Assembly (NCBI RefSeq): GCF_000142905.1
Contig: NW_013657638.1
Location: forward strand, 268,318-326,896
Direction of reading: 5' to 3'
Source: Thecamonas trahens ATCC 50062
Lineage: Eukaryota; Apusozoa; Apusomonadida; Apusomonadidae
Length of the DNA stretch: 58,579 nt
Shown here: positions 47,157 to 58,579 of the stretch, in pieces
Position numbering within the stretch: the stretch's first letter is position 1
How the letters are laid out: every line of letters begins with the position of its first letter
Position numbers and translations under genes: made by a program
The notes under the pieces: model-generated
Database searches by the model: none
Seen by the model: only the letters and a program-made list of their open reading frames with translations
What the model was told of the DNA's origin: nothing

Positions 47157-47508
47157 GGATGAAGGTGTATATAAAGGTGTGCGTGTGTGTGTGTGTAGGG
47201 TGGGGGGGGGTGCGGGGGTATTGGAGTGGGGTGGGGTGGGTTGTGTGTTTGGTGTACCAGCACACAGGAGGCGGGCGAGTCAAGGTGGCCGCCGGGTGTG
47301 ATGGCAGAGGCACTGAGAGTGGTGATGATTGCTTGTGTGAATGTATGTGGTCTGGTGGGCGTGGAAAGAGGAGGAGGTGGAAGCGTTGGAAGTCATGGGT
47401 GATGGCGATACGGGCTGGTGGACAACATCGATGCGGAGGCAGGCGCAAACTACCGAGGTCGAGCCGTGCGAGGCAGATCGGCCGTCGTGTGAGCAACTGC
47501 GCTCGCTG
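47157..47508. other. Gap between CFAP157-like and arrestin genes
   Basis: Short GT tract (47186-47198) and G-rich DNA; no gene seen. Confidence 0.5.
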
Positions 47509-48699
47509 TTAACGGTTAAAGTCATCGTGACAAAGCTGCGAGATGACCCGGATGGGGATGGTGGTGGAGAGAGACATCCGCGAGATCGACGAGTACACGG
47601 CTTTGACTGAGATCGAGGAACAGATGGTGATCGGGTCGGTACTGGCGTCGACTCCGGCGTACTTGCCAACCGGCTTGTCGATGCCAAACGAGAACGGGAC
47701 CTCGATGACGGACCTCTGCTTCATGGCACGGCGTGAGGCAGCAGCGGCGGCTACAGCAGCTTCCCGCTCGGCCTCGAGCGCCCGCAGCTCGGCAGCGGAG
47801 CGTCGCCGTCGAGTCTTGCCTGCGGTGGCACGCGGCGACCAGTAGCCAGCATCAGCGGCCTTGGCCGAGTCCGCAACTTTGTGATCATGGGTCTCGTTGA
47901 TGCTGTCGGCGTTGACGGTGGTGCCACCGAGGACAAAGGTAGCCTGCGTCGAGCCCCTCGCTCTATATCGGTGCTCGACGTGGACAACAAACTTGGTGAC
48001 GTCCATCTCGGACGGGGTCTTTGTCTCGTCACCAAACCGCTCGAAGCGGAGCTTGCCTGAGACGACACCACCACGCGGAACGACGTTTGAATCTATCTCG
48101 ACCGTCATCTCGTCGGTGTCATGGTGAAAGAAGAAGGTCTTTTGGGCGACCTCCTTGATCGGCCTAGCCTGCTCGATGTGCTGAACACGGGCCTGGAGCG
48201 AGGGCCAGACGATGAGTGGCGCCTCAAACTTGGGCGTCCGGAGAAAGTCAAGGACCGACTCTGCGGTAGGCGTGGCGACAATGGCGTAGCTTATTTTCGC
48301 CCTTCGCGATTCTCCGAAGCTGGCCCACTTCATCGACGGCGGGAGCGAGTTTGGCAGCCTGACAGCAAATGGAATGGACCTGGTCATCGTCTGCTTTCCG
48401 CTGCGAGTATCCACAAAGTCTTCGGTCTTGACCAAAGCATCAACCAAGTCTGATGAGATGGATCGAGTCACGGTCGACCTCGTCTTGCCATGATTGCTGG
48501 TCTCCTTCCACGTGTAGTTTGACTCGCCTTTCAATCGGATGGACGGACTCGCAGCTTTGACGTTGGCCTCTGGCCCCGACAGCAGCACCCTCCCCTCAAC
48601 CACTTGTCCAGCTCGCAGAGGAAAGCCCATTGTTGTACGTCCAGCTTTGGCACCCACCTGCACAGACACACGTACAGACCGTGAGAGACTTACGCCCAT
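47509..48699 (-). CDS. Arrestin-domain protein
   Basis: 396 aa. Two beta-sandwich arrestin folds: the N domain has PLRAGQVVEGRVLLSG and SIRLKGESNYTWKE (the typical 'G-V-L...L-x-G' strands), then SIPFAVRLPNSLPPSMKW; the C domain starts about residue 180 with EIDSNVVPRGGVVSGKLRF and ends VPFSFGIDKPVGKYAG. These are arrestin/alpha-arrestin-like adaptors for receptor endocytosis. The likely start, MGVSLSRS at 48699, also fits N-myristoylation (Gly2, Ser6). An upstream in-frame ATG at 48807 would remove that signal. An Arg/Ala-rich insertion (KTRRRRSAAELRALEAEREA) interrupts the C domain. No PPxY motif is seen, so it differs from ARRDC proteins that recruit NEDD4-type ligases. Confidence 0.7.
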   Translation of the reverse strand: MGVSLSRSVRVSVQVGAKAGRTTMGFPLRAGQVVEGRVLLSGPEANVKAASPSIRLKGESNYTWKETSNHGKTRSTVTRSISSDLVDALVKTEDFVDTRSGKQTMTRSIPFAVRLPNSLPPSMKWASFGESRRAKISYAIVATPTAESVLDFLRTPKFEAPLIVWPSLQARVQHIEQARPIKEVAQKTFFFHHDTDEMTVEIDSNVVPRGGVVSGKLRFERFGDETKTPSEMDVTKFVVHVEHRYRARGSTQATFVLGGTTVNADSINETHDHKVADSAKAADAGYWSPRATAGKTRRRRSAAELRALEAEREAAVAAAAASRRAMKQRSVIEVPFSFGIDKPVGKYAGVDASTDPITICSSISVKAVYSSISRMSLSTTIPIRVISQLCHDDFNR

Positions 48700-49243
48700 G
48701 GTGGGTAGTGTACTGGTGGCGATGAGGGGGGGAGAGGTGTGCGGGTGTGCAGTAGTCCTGACTGTCCTGACTGCACATGCCAGGCCAGGGGCAGTGCCCG
48801 CGTTCATGTTCGGTGACACATCAAGCCCGATACTACCTTGCTGCGACAATGTAGTACCGGGCAGAAATCAGACTACCTTTGTCTGCCCATCTGATCTGAT
48901 GGCGGATGACAGACCATGCACATGGCTCCGCCGAGTTGGGCCGTCTTTGCTCTCTGCTCGTCTTATCCATGTCCAGCTCACGATTAACCCCGATACTATC
49001 CACCCACCCCTTCATCCAGCCCCCATCTGCCTATCCAACTAGACTGATGGCAGTCCAGCGCTCTCCATACACCACGCCAGACCATGCATATGGCTCCGCT
49101 GGGTTGGGCGAATCCACAGGTCGCCAACCGCCGAGTGCAATGGAACGGAAGGCCAAGCTTCGAGCGGGGGGGGGGGGCAGCGACACAGTTGTGGCCGTGG
49201 ACGAGCGACACACGTCTTGTAGCAAGACCAGGGCTCGACAATC
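48700..49243. other. Intergenic region with diverged duplicated blocks
   Basis: Two copies of an ordered set of blocks: CCCGATACTA (48826 and 48989) and a 31-nt block starting AGACCATGCA (48911-48941 and 49079-49109, three differences, all transitions). No ORF is supported. Confidence 0.55.
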
Positions 49244-50911
49244 ATGTCCAACCAAGGGAGCAAGGCTGTTCTTGGGACTGTCCTCGTGGGAGCTGGTGTG
49301 GCTGGTGTAGCCGCTGTTGGTTACATGCTGTGGAAGGAGAGCAGGAGCCGGCAGGCGAACGCTGCCGCCGCGACCTCAATCTCTGCCACAACATCGCCGT
49401 CTGCCACACCATCGATCTCAGCTTCATCTGCTGCTGACGACTGTGGAGAGATGCAGACGACAACATCAGCCTCGACAGGGGCTGGCGCTGGCGCTGGAGA
49501 TGGAGGTGCTGGCGATGCGGTGGCCGAGTCGGACGTGGGAAGCACCCAGAGCGGGGCCGGTGCTGATGTTGAAGCTGCTGCTGGGGAGAGTGGTGGACCG
49601 TCACCGGATGAGACCCTGCTCAACTTTCTGGCCATTGTGGGCGAGGATGTGGAGATCGAGTTTGCGCGGTCGTTCCTCGAATCGTGCGGCAACTCGCTCG
49701 AGATTGCTGTCCCGTCGTTCCTGGAGAACTTTGGCAGGCGGAGCGCGCCGTCGTCGTCGGCAGCGACGTCGGGCGGAGGAGCGATGGGCGGAGGTGGGTC
49801 TGCGGCGGCCAATGCTTCGCGCCCGCTGGGCTCGATCCCAGGCATGTCGTCGAGCCGCGGAGGACGGAGCTCGTTTGGCGGCCGCGGCGGGCTCGGCTCG
49901 GGCCTCTCCGAGTTTGATTATGTCATGGACGACCGCGCAGAGATCTCACACCCTGCGGCGAATAGGTCCAACTCGCCGCCGCTCGGCTCCATGCCGTACG
50001 ATGCCGGCACAGCCTCGGAGCTGTGGTCGAACACATGCACACGGGTCCTGTTCGGCGACGCGCCTGTGGAGCAGCCGGCGTTCTTCATCGGCATCGGTGG
50101 GCCGACCAGCGACGGCGCAGCTGGCAGGAGCGGCGACGGTGTGCCACGTGTCTGCACCGCGTGCGCCCAGACATGCCAGTCGCGCAACCGCAATCTGCGT
50201 GTCGACACCAACGCGTATGAGCCGATGGTCTGCGCTTGCCAGCACTGGCCGGCCGAGTCTGAAGAGGGCACCGCGTTCTGCCTCTACCGCGAGCGGCCTG
50301 TCATGGTGCTCGGCGACAGCGAGCGGAGCGAGGTGCTGGCTGACATGCGCGCGGCTATGCCGGCGGCCATGGCGGTGGTGGAGGAGTTTATGGCGGCGGC
50401 GGCCAACGACGCGCTCGAGGATCTGTTCACCTTTGAAGAGGCCGATGTGCTCGAGGGCGACTTTCTCCGCTCGCTTCGCCTCTATCTCAAGATGGAGTTT
50501 GCACAGGGCGCAACGGCCGAGCTCGGGAAGAACCTGGCGGCCTTTGCCGAGCTGGCGCTCGCCCGCCCGGTCGGCGACCAGGATGCCAACGCCCGTGCCG
50601 CCCAAGTCGCCGCCAACGCCGCCCTCACCATCCTTACCCCGTCTTCGGATCGCGCGCCAGCCCGCTGGGCCGCCGCCGCCGCTGCCGCTGCCCAGGCCCA
50701 CGAGCGCGTCGGCTCGGCTCTTCGTGCCCGCGAGCTCTACGAGCAGGCCCTTGCCGCGTATTCTGCTCAGGCCTCGCCCGACGTCGACCGCGTGGCAGCC
50801 CTCACAGCCGGCATCGACCGCCTCTCTGACTCGACCGCCACAGTGAGCAGTGGCGATGGTAGCGAGAGCGTGACCGAGGACGGCAACGACGTCAGCGCCA
50901 TTGATCCGTAA
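49244..50911 (+). CDS. Membrane-anchored UBA-domain protein with Cys-rich module
   Basis: 555 aa. An N-terminal hydrophobic anchor at residues about 9-29 (VLGTVLVGAGVAGVAAVGYM), flanked by Lys and Arg, is typical of a signal anchor for ER or mitochondrial outer membrane. Ala/Ser-rich linker. The UBA-like domain at about 124-165, FLAIVGEDVEIEFARSFLES then SLEIAVPSFLENFG, follows the p47/FAF1/UBXD UBA pattern, which binds ubiquitin. A Cys/His-rich patch at about 303-340 (RVCTACAQTC, MVCACQHW) suggests zinc binding. The C-terminal helical repeat region (about 470-525) resembles a TPR or MIT hairpin. A membrane-bound ubiquitin receptor, perhaps linked to Cdc48, is inferred. No UBX domain is seen. 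Confidence 0.6.
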   Translation: MSNQGSKAVLGTVLVGAGVAGVAAVGYMLWKESRSRQANAAAATSISATTSPSATPSISASSAADDCGEMQTTTSASTGAGAGAGDGGAGDAVAESDVGSTQSGAGADVEAAAGESGGPSPDETLLNFLAIVGEDVEIEFARSFLESCGNSLEIAVPSFLENFGRRSAPSSSAATSGGGAMGGGGSAAANASRPLGSIPGMSSSRGGRSSFGGRGGLGSGLSEFDYVMDDRAEISHPAANRSNSPPLGSMPYDAGTASELWSNTCTRVLFGDAPVEQPAFFIGIGGPTSDGAAGRSGDGVPRVCTACAQTCQSRNRNLRVDTNAYEPMVCACQHWPAESEEGTAFCLYRERPVMVLGDSERSEVLADMRAAMPAAMAVVEEFMAAAANDALEDLFTFEEADVLEGDFLRSLRLYLKMEFAQGATAELGKNLAAFAELALARPVGDQDANARAAQVAANAALTILTPSSDRAPARWAAAAAAAAQAHERVGSALRARELYEQALAAYSAQASPDVDRVAALTAGIDRLSDSTATVSSGDGSESVTEDGNDVSAIDP

Positions 50912-51002
50912 CATCACCCGCGTCAGTCAGCCGTGGCATTGATCCCGAGCGCCGCGTGCAGAACTTGTCGCCGTTCAACCACCCAACTCAAACGGAGACA
51001 TC

Positions 51003-54000
51003 ATGAACTTCCCCTTTGATGTGGATGAGGTGTGCCAGCTGCTGCCGGAAACAATCTCCAATGATCGTCAAGTGGGCCAGCGTGCCGAGGAGCGACTTGT
51101 GAGCCATGTACGTCCACATGCCGACTTTCCAATGCCAACAGAGCAAGCCAAAGTGGCCGACCATCCACGGAGGCATCCCCCCCCGTCCCCCTCCTCCCCA
51201 CCTACCGTCCATGACCACCCCTGCCCCACCACCACCGACTCTGCACACCGCCTACCGACTCACTCGCGGCTATGTTGTATGCCATATGGATCCCCTCTAC
51301 TGGCACGCATGGAAGTAGTTTGCGGCACAAGGTGGCTTTGTGGCGTGCCTCTTTGAACTCTCGGCGTCAAACGAACTCGGTCTCGAAGTCCGCCAGCCGG
51401 CTGTCATCATGCTTAAGAACATTGCGCGGTCGTATTGGGACGCGCCAGAGGCACGCGATGAGAAGATGGCCATCGATGAAGAGTCGCGGGCGTACCTTCG
51501 CCAGTCGATTCTCAAGGCTCTTGTTCACACGCCCGAGCTCATCCGGTCGCACCTCGAGATTGTGTTCCATGAGGTTGTCAAGGTTGACTTTCCAACAACA
51601 TGCCCGGAATCATGGACGAGATTGAGGGCTTCCTGCAGTCAAACGAGTCGGACGGGATCCTTGGAGCGACGCTTGCGATCTTCCAGATTGCGCGGTCGTT
51701 TGAGTACCGGCGCAGCAACGTGCGCAAGCCGTTTGACCTCCTCGCGGCGCGGTTCTTCCCGCAGCTTGCGGCCATGTACGCTGCGCTCTCCGAGATGGAT
51801 TCGCCGACGGAGGAGACGCTCCGGCTGCAGAAGCTTGTGCTCCAGACGTACTGGTGCACGTTCCAGCTGCGGCAGCCCGAGTGCCTCATCGATCCGGAGG
51901 TGCTCACGACGTGGACGGGCCTGTTTGCCAACACGGTGCAGACCAAGGTGATGCCCGGCGAGGCCGAGGCGACCGAGACGGACATCAACGAGTATGCCCA
52001 GTTTGACATTGCGCGTGAGGCGCTGCAGATCGTCAACCGGCTCTTCCAGCGGTACGGGCAGCCTGCGTTTGTGGCAAACGAGGACGACAAGCCGTTTGCC
52101 GAGTTCTTCCTCCACCAGCTCGCGCCGCAGCTGGCGGGCCTCTTCCAGCAGATTCTCTTCGAGTACGCCAATGGTGAGCGGCAGCTCTCGTCGCTGGTCA
52201 TCCGCGAGCTCCTCGAGTACCTCAACTCGTGCATCCGCTACGCGGTGACCTTCCAGCCGATGAAGGACTCGATCCAGGACTTGTACACCTCTGTTCTCTT
52301 CCCGCTCCTGATCATCTCGGATGAGGATCTGGCCGAGTGGAGCGATGACCCCAAGTACTTTGTCATGCGCTCGCGCAACGTTTTCGAGGACTATATCTCG
52401 CCAGTCACAGCCTCGGTCAACTTTATCGTCGAGCTGGCCAAGGTCCGGCCGCAGTGGGGCCTCCCGCTTGTGACGCAGTACGCCGCGCACATCTTTGAGG
52501 CGTATGCTGCAAACCCCGGGGATGAGTCTGTGGCGCGGGCCAAGAGTGGCGCGCTGCTCTCGCTTCAGGCGGTGGCGCCCAAGCTCATGGCGGGCTCCGA
52601 GTACGCCAAGGGCCTGGAGGAGCTGCTCAACACGCACGTGGTGTCGGACCTTACCTCGCCGTACCTGTTCCTGCGGCTGCGCGGCGCCGAGTGCCTCGGC
52701 GCGTTCTGGCGCATGGATACCTCGGCCGAGTTCCACCAGCACCTGCTCGAGCAGGTCTTTGTGGCGGCGCGTGACAATGACCTTGCTGTCCGGATCTCGG
52801 CCGGGCTCACTCTGCAGAAGCTCATCAAGCGTCCGGGGTGCGACGAGTATGTGGTCCCGATTCTGGGCGACGTCCTCGAGCTCCTTCTCTCGCTCATGGG
52901 CGAGATCGAGTCAGACTCGCTGGTCAACGCGCTCGAGAGCATCATTGTTCGGTTCGGCGCGTCGGTGGCCTCGCTGGCGACGGAGATTGCCCAGTCGCTG
53001 TGCAACCTGCTCGAGCGCTCGCTGGAGGAGGAGAAGAACGCACAGGACATGGACGACGAGGACGTGTTTGGCGGCAACGCCATTGGCCTCGCGTCGATGA
53101 ACTGCGCGCGGACGCTCAACGCGCTGCTTGTCACGCTCAAGTACTACGACGAGCTCTACCCGCAGCTCGAGGCCGTGATGTACCCAATGATGGTGCGGCT
53201 GACAACGCCTGTCGGCCTCGATCTGCTCGAGGAGGTGCTTGCCATGTCGACGACACTGACGACGTACACCGAGTCGCCGTCGGAGATCATGTGGGAAATG
53301 CTCGGGCGGTTCTTCACTGCGCACCAGGAGTGGGCGTTTGACTACTCTCGCGAGCTGCTGCCGGTGGTGTGCAACTTTGCTGCCAAGGCGCCGCAGGAGT
53401 TTGTGACGCGGGCCGAGGGCCAGTACCTGGAGGCCACACTGGACGTGATCAACCGGCTGCTCAACGATGACAACGTGGCCGAGTACGACGCGCAGTACGG
53501 GTGCCTCTTTGCACACGTCGTCCTTCAGTGTCTGCCTGACGGAATCGACGATTACGTCGAGCCGCTCATCGGCATGGCGCTCGCGCGTCTGACAAAGAGC
53601 CAGAAGGTGGCACTCAGGGTCCAGTGCGTCGAGGTTGTGGCCATGGCGTTCTGGTACAACCCGGTCCTTACGGCTCGCATCCTGGTCGACAACCAGTTCC
53701 TGGACGAGTTCCTCCAGGTGTGGAACGCGCTCTGGGACTCGTTCTCGCGGTTCGACGACAAGAAGATTGTGCTTCTCAGCATCACCAAACTTCTCTCGGC
53801 ACCGATCGGCGAGTACCCAGAGGCCTTCCAGGCTATTCTTCCGTCGCTGCTCGACGGCATGTTCCAGATGTGCGTCTCGCTTGTGGAGCAGATCGACAAG
53901 CTGGAGGCCCGGCGCGAGGAGCTCGGGATGGACGGCGACGACTTTGTGTTCGACGAGGACATCGACTGGGCACAGGAGGCCGGCGTCGAGGATGATGACG

Positions 54001-54392
54001 ATGCGCCTGACCTGCAGCAGATCCGCTACCTTGAGCATCTCCGCGAAGAGTACAAGGGCTACGAAGACATGATCCACGGCGGTGACGACGCGCCCGAGTT
54101 TGTAGAGGACAATGGCGCCAACTTTCCCATCAACGGGATCCATGACTTTGAATTTGTGGTCCACGGCATGGCTGCGTTCTTTGAGAACCAGCCCGAGGCA
54201 GCCACTCACCTCGTCCGTGCGCTGCAGAACAATCCGACCGAGCTGCTTGACGAGCTTGCCCGCCGCGCCGAGGCCGAGAAGGCCAAGGATGCCGAGGAGA
54301 CCATGCGGACCATGGAGCGCCAGAAGAACCTGATGACACCCGAGGCTCGCGCCGAGTTTGAGGCAGCCCAGGCCTACAACGCAGCGCAGTGA
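51003..54392 (+). CDS. Importin-7/8-type karyopherin (Nmd5/Sxm1), frame interrupted
   Basis: About 1,058 aa: exon 1 51003-51107, exon 2 from 51319. The N-terminal Ran-binding HEAT repeats appear as VRQPAVIMLKNIARSYW and LVHTPELIRSHLEIVFHEVV, followed by DFP, as in importin-7 (VRQAGVIYLKN, SPELIR, DYPSRW). The body has NRLFQRYGQP, DPKYFVMRSRNVFEDYISPV, and an acidic C-terminal loop (VEDDDDAPDLQ). Importins 7/8 carry ribosomal proteins, histones and ERK/SMAD into the nucleus. The reading frame shifts by -1 near 51600-51606; one more base there (for example TGG for TG before CCC) gives TTWPGIMDEIEGFL, aligned with SRWTAIVDKI of importin-7. The 930-aa main part would otherwise start at an internal ATG, 51600, lacking the Ran-binding end. 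Confidence 0.85.
51108..51318 (+). other. Intron of importin gene
   Basis: GTACGT...GGAAGTAG, 211 nt, C-rich. Phase 0; joins RLVSH to FAAQGGFVACLFEL. Confidence 0.85.
51600..51606 (+). other. Frameshift site in importin gene
   Basis: The sequence aacatgcccgga requires one extra base (G after TG, or C in CCC) to keep the importin frame. The conserved Trp favours the former. Confidence 0.55.
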
Positions 54393-54438
54393 ATGAACGA
54401 AGCGTATGTCGAGCGCATGCATGCACATGGACTCTCCA

Positions 54439-55347
54439 TCAGCCTATCCGGACACGCAGCGCGTTGGGTGCTGGCGAAGACCGAGTGCCAAGCTGGACCA
54501 TGTACACAGGCCTCTCGCAACTCGAGTAATTGGGAGTCGAGCAGTGGATGATGTCTGGGGAGAGGACGACCGCGTCACCGGCGTCGCCGACAAACGTCCG
54601 CACACCCAGCGACTCGTCCTCATACTCGGGGGTCGATCCGAGGAGCGTCGGCGGCGGCAGAGTGTCTGCAGCCAGCGGCGAGGCAAGGACAAGGCTGCCG
54701 TTCTCCTCGCTCACTTCGACGAGAGCGATCCAGAGTGAGACAAAGGCGCCCGAAGCCGCGAGCCGCGGGCATGACGTGTCGCGACAGGCATCAGCATCGT
54801 CATCGTCGTCGGTGACGCTCTCGGCGTACTGCCCGTCGGCATGCCAGCCAAAGGTGCAAGCTTCGCCTCGTCCGCCAAGCGCATCCACAGGTGGCTTGAC
54901 CACAAACTGCTCGTTGATGAGGAGGATGCGGGCGCAAGCGCCGCAACTCGGACAGTGCGGCAGCTCGGACGCGCCGTAGAGCAAGGTCCGAACACGGGCC
55001 AAAGTCTCGGGATGGACAAGCCATTGTCCAAGAGCATCGGCTGCTGCGCCGGCGACACCGACAACACTCGCACGCTTTGCGGCATACGCCGCCCAGTCGA
55101 TGCTGCTGTCATCGGCTGCGCCGTCGGTCGAATCGGTGGAGAGTCGATCCATCAGCGGAGGAATCTCAAAGACACAACCGAGTGTATCAGCAGCAGCGGC
55201 CCTCTCTGCAGCGTCGCTCGCTCCAAAGGCCGCTCTTGCGTAGCGATCGACAACCACTCGCCCTTGTCGCCTTGCAGCAGCAACCACATCGGGCGCGAGC
55301 AGGTTGCGGATGAGAGCGTAGCCTGTCGGCCAGAGCGAGTCGGTCAT
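54439..55347 (-). CDS. Phytanoyl-CoA dioxygenase (PhyH) family protein
   Basis: 302 aa from ATG 55347 (MTDSLWPTGYALIRNLLAPD, the usual PhyH opening). The iron-binding HxD is His169-Ala-Asp171 in FGWHADGQY; the distal histidine is His268 in LSPDIIHCSTPN and the 2OG-binding arginine about Arg279 (CERPVYMV). NEQFVVKPP precedes the HxD, as in the family. Two-oxoglutarate, Fe(II) and oxygen are expected cofactors; the substrate is unknown (PhyH proteins act on phytanoyl-CoA, small molecules or proteins). An insertion with CPSCGAC (possible metal site) and an Asp-rich loop (DDDDDADAC) are unusual. Convergent with the importin gene, 47 bp apart. Confidence 0.8.
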   Translation of the reverse strand: MTDSLWPTGYALIRNLLAPDVVAAARRQGRVVVDRYARAAFGASDAAERAAAADTLGCVFEIPPLMDRLSTDSTDGAADDSSIDWAAYAAKRASVVGVAGAAADALGQWLVHPETLARVRTLLYGASELPHCPSCGACARILLINEQFVVKPPVDALGGRGEACTFGWHADGQYAESVTDDDDDADACRDTSCPRLAASGAFVSLWIALVEVSEENGSLVLASPLAADTLPPPTLLGSTPEYEDESLGVRTFVGDAGDAVVLSPDIIHCSTPNYSSCERPVYMVQLGTRSSPAPNALRVRIG

Positions 55348-56089
55348 ATGCAGCGACAGAAGCACTCTAGAGGAATGAGAGGGATAGGGCGGGTAAGGGC
55401 GTGGGGTTGCTGAGGTGAGGCGGTAGAGATCGGCGGCGTGCGGTGAGTGAGTCGGGCCGTGGCAGTCCAATTGGCGAAGAAGAGAGAGGAGGGGGGGGTA
55501 GGGGGAGAGACCACGATACGTGAGTGTGGCCTGGATGTGATTATCGTGTGCTGCGCGGGTGTTGGTATGGAGTGATGGTAGTTCTGCGTCACGTCAAGTG
55601 TTGAACAGTTGCCGCTGGCTGGGCACCCGGCTTAGGCTTCGAGCTCCGGTTTCGTCGACACAGACAGCTCCAGAGGAGCGGGAAGCCACCCCCATCCACC
55701 CTTTGATAACGACGATCTACGACGATCTGCAACGATGACGACAGCGGGCGTCCTCTGGGTGTCCAGCTACTCCCTTGATCCCACGAGAACGCGGTGATTG
55801 CTCGTGTGTACAAGATCACGTTGCCGATTGGCATGATGTGCGGGCACCGAAGGCCAGCGCAGTAAATGCAAGGAGCGTTTAAGCTATCGAACCAGCGGAG
55901 CGACTGCTCGGCCGGGTAACCGAAAGTGTGTTGGCGTGGCCAAGATCATGCGTGACCTTGCTCTCTCTCTCTTGTCCCGCCAACTCGGCAGCCACCTTCG
56001 CACGTCACCGCAGAGAGGCAGAGCCACGGCCACGACCACGACCTGCAGCACTTGTCCCCTGTTTTCAGACCCGAGGGGAGAAGGAAGGT
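55348..56089. other. Divergent intergenic region
   Basis: About 740 bp between PhyH and the transporter. Short ORFs only; no recognisable gene or RNA. It presumably contains both promoters. Confidence 0.5.
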
Positions 56090-57737
<1,648 letters not shown>

Positions 57738-58579
57738 AGAGCACCAAAGAGTAGACACGACGTCCTTGTGGGGAATCGCGGGGCGAGAGGGAGGAGGGTA
57801 GAAGGGAGGGTGAGTAAGATCAGGCTAGTAAGTGGTCATGGGTGCGCCATCGTCAGTTGGTGTCGATGTCGGTGAAGAAGAGTGGGTGGGGTGGGCTGGC
57901 GACTGGCTGTGGAGGTGATGGTGATGGCGATGACGACGACGATGACATTCATGTGCATCAGACCAACAGTGTCTGCGTCATTGTACTCGCTAGTCCGCTT
58001 CTGCTCGTCCTTCTGATCTCGATCTTGCGCTCTCATCCTCGACCTCGGCCTCGAACTTGGGTTGTGTGCTCGCTCGTTTGGGCTGTCGCCCACTGGGCCC
58101 CGCCCGGCAGCGATCCGGCGCCGATGGTGATACGCAGCAGCTGGCTTGCTCGCTATGCATGGATCATTTATCCGTCTCCCTCGTCACATCCCTCTCATCC
58201 TCCCTCTCTCTCCCCAGCAGTCGCAGCGTTTGTGGTGACGGGTGGTAATGAGTATGGTAGGGGGGATGAGGGGGGTCGTGACGTGGGTGACGGGACGGGC
58301 GAAATGGCAGTAGGTATGGCGATTGGGCTTTGGCATTGATGTGGGTGGGTAAGGTGAGGGTGATGGGTGTGTGTGGGGGTGTGGGTGATGAGGGTGAAGG
58401 GGCTTGGGCGGCAGAGAGAAGGCGGCGGACGTTAATTGAGTTGAACGTTGAATTAATTGAAGAAAAGCCGGAACCAGCATCAAACGAGGCAATGACGTCC
58501 ACAACAACAACCAAAGATCATACATGGCTTGCACAGCACACGTATGAGTAAGCCAAACGAGGGACTGGACAAAGCTAGC
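57738..58579. other. 3' end of window, no gene recognised
   Basis: G-rich and low-complexity DNA. A minus-strand hydrophobic ORF (58184-58534, starting MQAMYDLWLLLW) and a plus-strand one (57842-58339) are open but show no family pattern. Confidence 0.4.

Noticed and set aside
52911-54428. 505-codon minus-strand ORF opposite importin
   Set aside because: Antisense of a conserved HEAT-repeat protein; codon-bias artefact.
57842-58339. 165-codon ORF near the right end
   Set aside because: Contains a hydrophobic stretch but begins in GAT/GGT low-complexity sequence and matches nothing recognisable.

Overview
The window looks like gene-dense nuclear DNA from a GC-rich, intron-poor, free-living flagellate protist. 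The protein content is plainly eukaryotic: TFIIF-beta, MCM8, COG5, SYS1, an importin-7 relative, Tubby, F-BAR/RhoGAP and a RAVE/DMXL subunit. It also holds flagellar genes: a DNAJB13/RSP16-type radial-spoke Hsp40, the transition-zone protein TMEM231 and a CFAP157/BBOF1-like coiled coil. An apusomonad such as Thecamonas would fit, but that is an inference from gene content and style, not a demonstrated assignment.

Layout. 0-5.2 kb: TMA7-tailed protein, AlkB-KH protein, a WD40-like protein (minus strand) and the DNAJB13-like gene. 5.2-16 kb: a repeat-rich STE-type kinase (minus), COG5, HIG1/Rcf1-like, a P-loop kinase (minus), a small zinc-finger-like ORF inside a repeat-bounded segment, a CDK-like kinase with a long tail, and mitochondrial ribosomal protein bL17m. 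16-17.5 kb: low-complexity DNA with a 109-base run of N inside a (GT)n tract. 17.5-28 kb: a bHLH factor, a giant Rav1/DMXL gene and Tubby (minus). 28.5-31.1 kb: a tandem pair of paralogues beginning MGCGSSR, with a DUF4430-like beta-grasp domain. 31.2-37.3 kb: F-BAR/RhoGAP (minus), MCM8 (minus), SLX1. 37.3-49 kb: coiled coil (minus), SYS1, TFIIF-beta (minus), LSM11-like Sm protein, a myristoylated EF-hand-like protein (minus), TMEM231, CFAP157-like (minus), arrestin (minus). 49-58.6 kb: a membrane-anchored UBA protein, importin-7/8-like, a PhyH dioxygenase (minus), an amino-acid transporter, and about 0.8 kb with no recognisable gene.

Convergent neighbours are usually separated by only 24-84 bp, and in one case they overlap by 153 bp. 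Six introns were placed; all lie at the extreme 5' end of their gene, with donors GTACGT or GTATGT in five of six, and three contain GT-rich microsatellite. Six points in five genes need a -1 frame change. Each is repaired by a single extra base, at four of the six in a run of 4-5 identical bases. This most likely reflects base undercalls in the assembly, but it should be tested. Functional themes that recur are flagellum, Golgi/endosome traffic, recombination repair, and several proteins with predicted N-myristoylation signals.
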